6,219 nt of DNA from positions 1 through 6,219 of the forward strand of contig QYQC01000175.1 in the NCBI GenBank assembly GCA_007280315.1, read 5' to 3'. The number at the start of each line of letters is the position of its first letter. Position 1 is the stretch's first letter. The notes beneath the pieces were generated by a model. The model was not told the DNA's origin, ran no database searches, and was given only the letters and a program-made list of their open reading frames with translations. Origin of the DNA: Betaproteobacteria bacterium. GTDB lineage: Bacteria > Pseudomonadota > Gammaproteobacteria > Burkholderiales > SG8-39. Positions 5,973 to 6,219 of this stretch are shown here, one piece after another. The position numbers and the translations under genes are program-made.

Positions 5973-6219
5973 ACGGTTGCCGCAACGTCCAGTCGGTCCA
6001 GATTCTTCGGTACGAGTCTTCCAGCGCGGACGTGAGCGCGCGATAGTTCATCAGCGGGGAATCTTGCATGCGTGCGCGCAGGCTTGCGCGCATTTCGCCG
6101 AGGCGCGGCAGATCGCCTGCCAGCCGCAGATTGATCTTGACGTACTCCTCCTCCGTGCGCGCCACCAGATCCTCCAGACCGACGGCGGCAAGCAGGCTCG
6201 CCGCCGTGCGGCTTTGACC
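5962..6219 (-). CDS. O-GlcNAc transferase (SPINDLY/GT41)-like protein, C-terminal 85 residues (runs off right edge)
   Basis: The frame is open from the right edge to a TAG at 5964-5962. Its first visible residues, GQSRTAASLLAAVGLEDLVA, match the conserved UDP-binding region of family 41 glycosyltransferases (human OGT has SRVAASQL at this place). The rest follows the family to its usual end: EEEYVKINLRLAGD, L-x-x-x-R, DSPLMNYRALTSALEDSYRR and IW-x-x-W. These enzymes move GlcNAc or another sugar from a UDP donor to Ser/Thr of proteins in the cytoplasm, and normally carry TPR repeats upstream of this domain, here outside the window. In bacteria, members occur in flagellin and other protein-glycosylation clusters. 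A GTG at 6165 could pose as a start, but the homology continues upstream of it, so this is an internal codon of a longer gene. Confidence 0.9.
   Translation of the reverse strand, partial: GQSRTAASLLAAVGLEDLVARTEEEYVKINLRLAGDLPRLGEMRASLRARMQDSPLMNYRALTSALEDSYRRIWTDWTLRQPSPH

Noticed and set aside
6112..6165. A separate small gene starting with GTG at 6165
   Set aside because: GT41 homology continues in the same frame to the window edge, so GTG is an internal valine codon.

Overview
The window is GC-rich, densely coding bacterial DNA with short intergenic gaps. It looks proteobacterial; a betaproteobacterium is my guess from GC content and gene style, but no taxonomic marker gene is present. 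The content is a glycan-modification locus: glycosyltransferases joined to TPR repeats flank a small sugar-biosynthesis operon. Such loci often serve flagellin or other protein glycosylation, or surface polysaccharide. No flagellin gene, RNA gene, IS element, CRISPR array or phage gene is visible.

Left part (1-2183), read leftward. A complete TPR-plus-glycosyltransferase-61 protein (start 2183, stop 360) is followed 55 bp later by a second TPR protein (start 304) that runs off the left edge. A perfect extended -10 box (TGCTATAAT) at 2228-2220 on the minus strand is the likely promoter. It shows that the GT61 gene starts at the ATG at 2183 and not further upstream.

Middle part (2334-5920), read rightward from a divergent 150-bp intergenic region. 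Four genes follow: a DegT/DnrJ/EryC1/StrS aminotransferase with its catalytic lysine; 6 bp later, a clear paralogue in which that lysine is an arginine and other cofactor residues have changed; a GNAT-fold acetyltransferase whose ATG overlaps the stop of the preceding gene; and, after 96 bp, a small single-domain cupin with a strong ribosome binding site. A plausible reading is that the pair aminates a nucleotide-linked keto-sugar, the GNAT protein acylates the new amine, and the cupin does an auxiliary step. The finished sugar would then be used by the flanking transferases.

Right edge (5962-6219), read leftward. This is the C-terminal end of an O-GlcNAc-transferase-like protein (SPINDLY type, GT41), convergent with the cupin gene.

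The most unusual point is the tandem pair of one catalytically intact and one lysine-less DegT protein. It suggests a heteromeric enzyme or a new chemistry for the second member.
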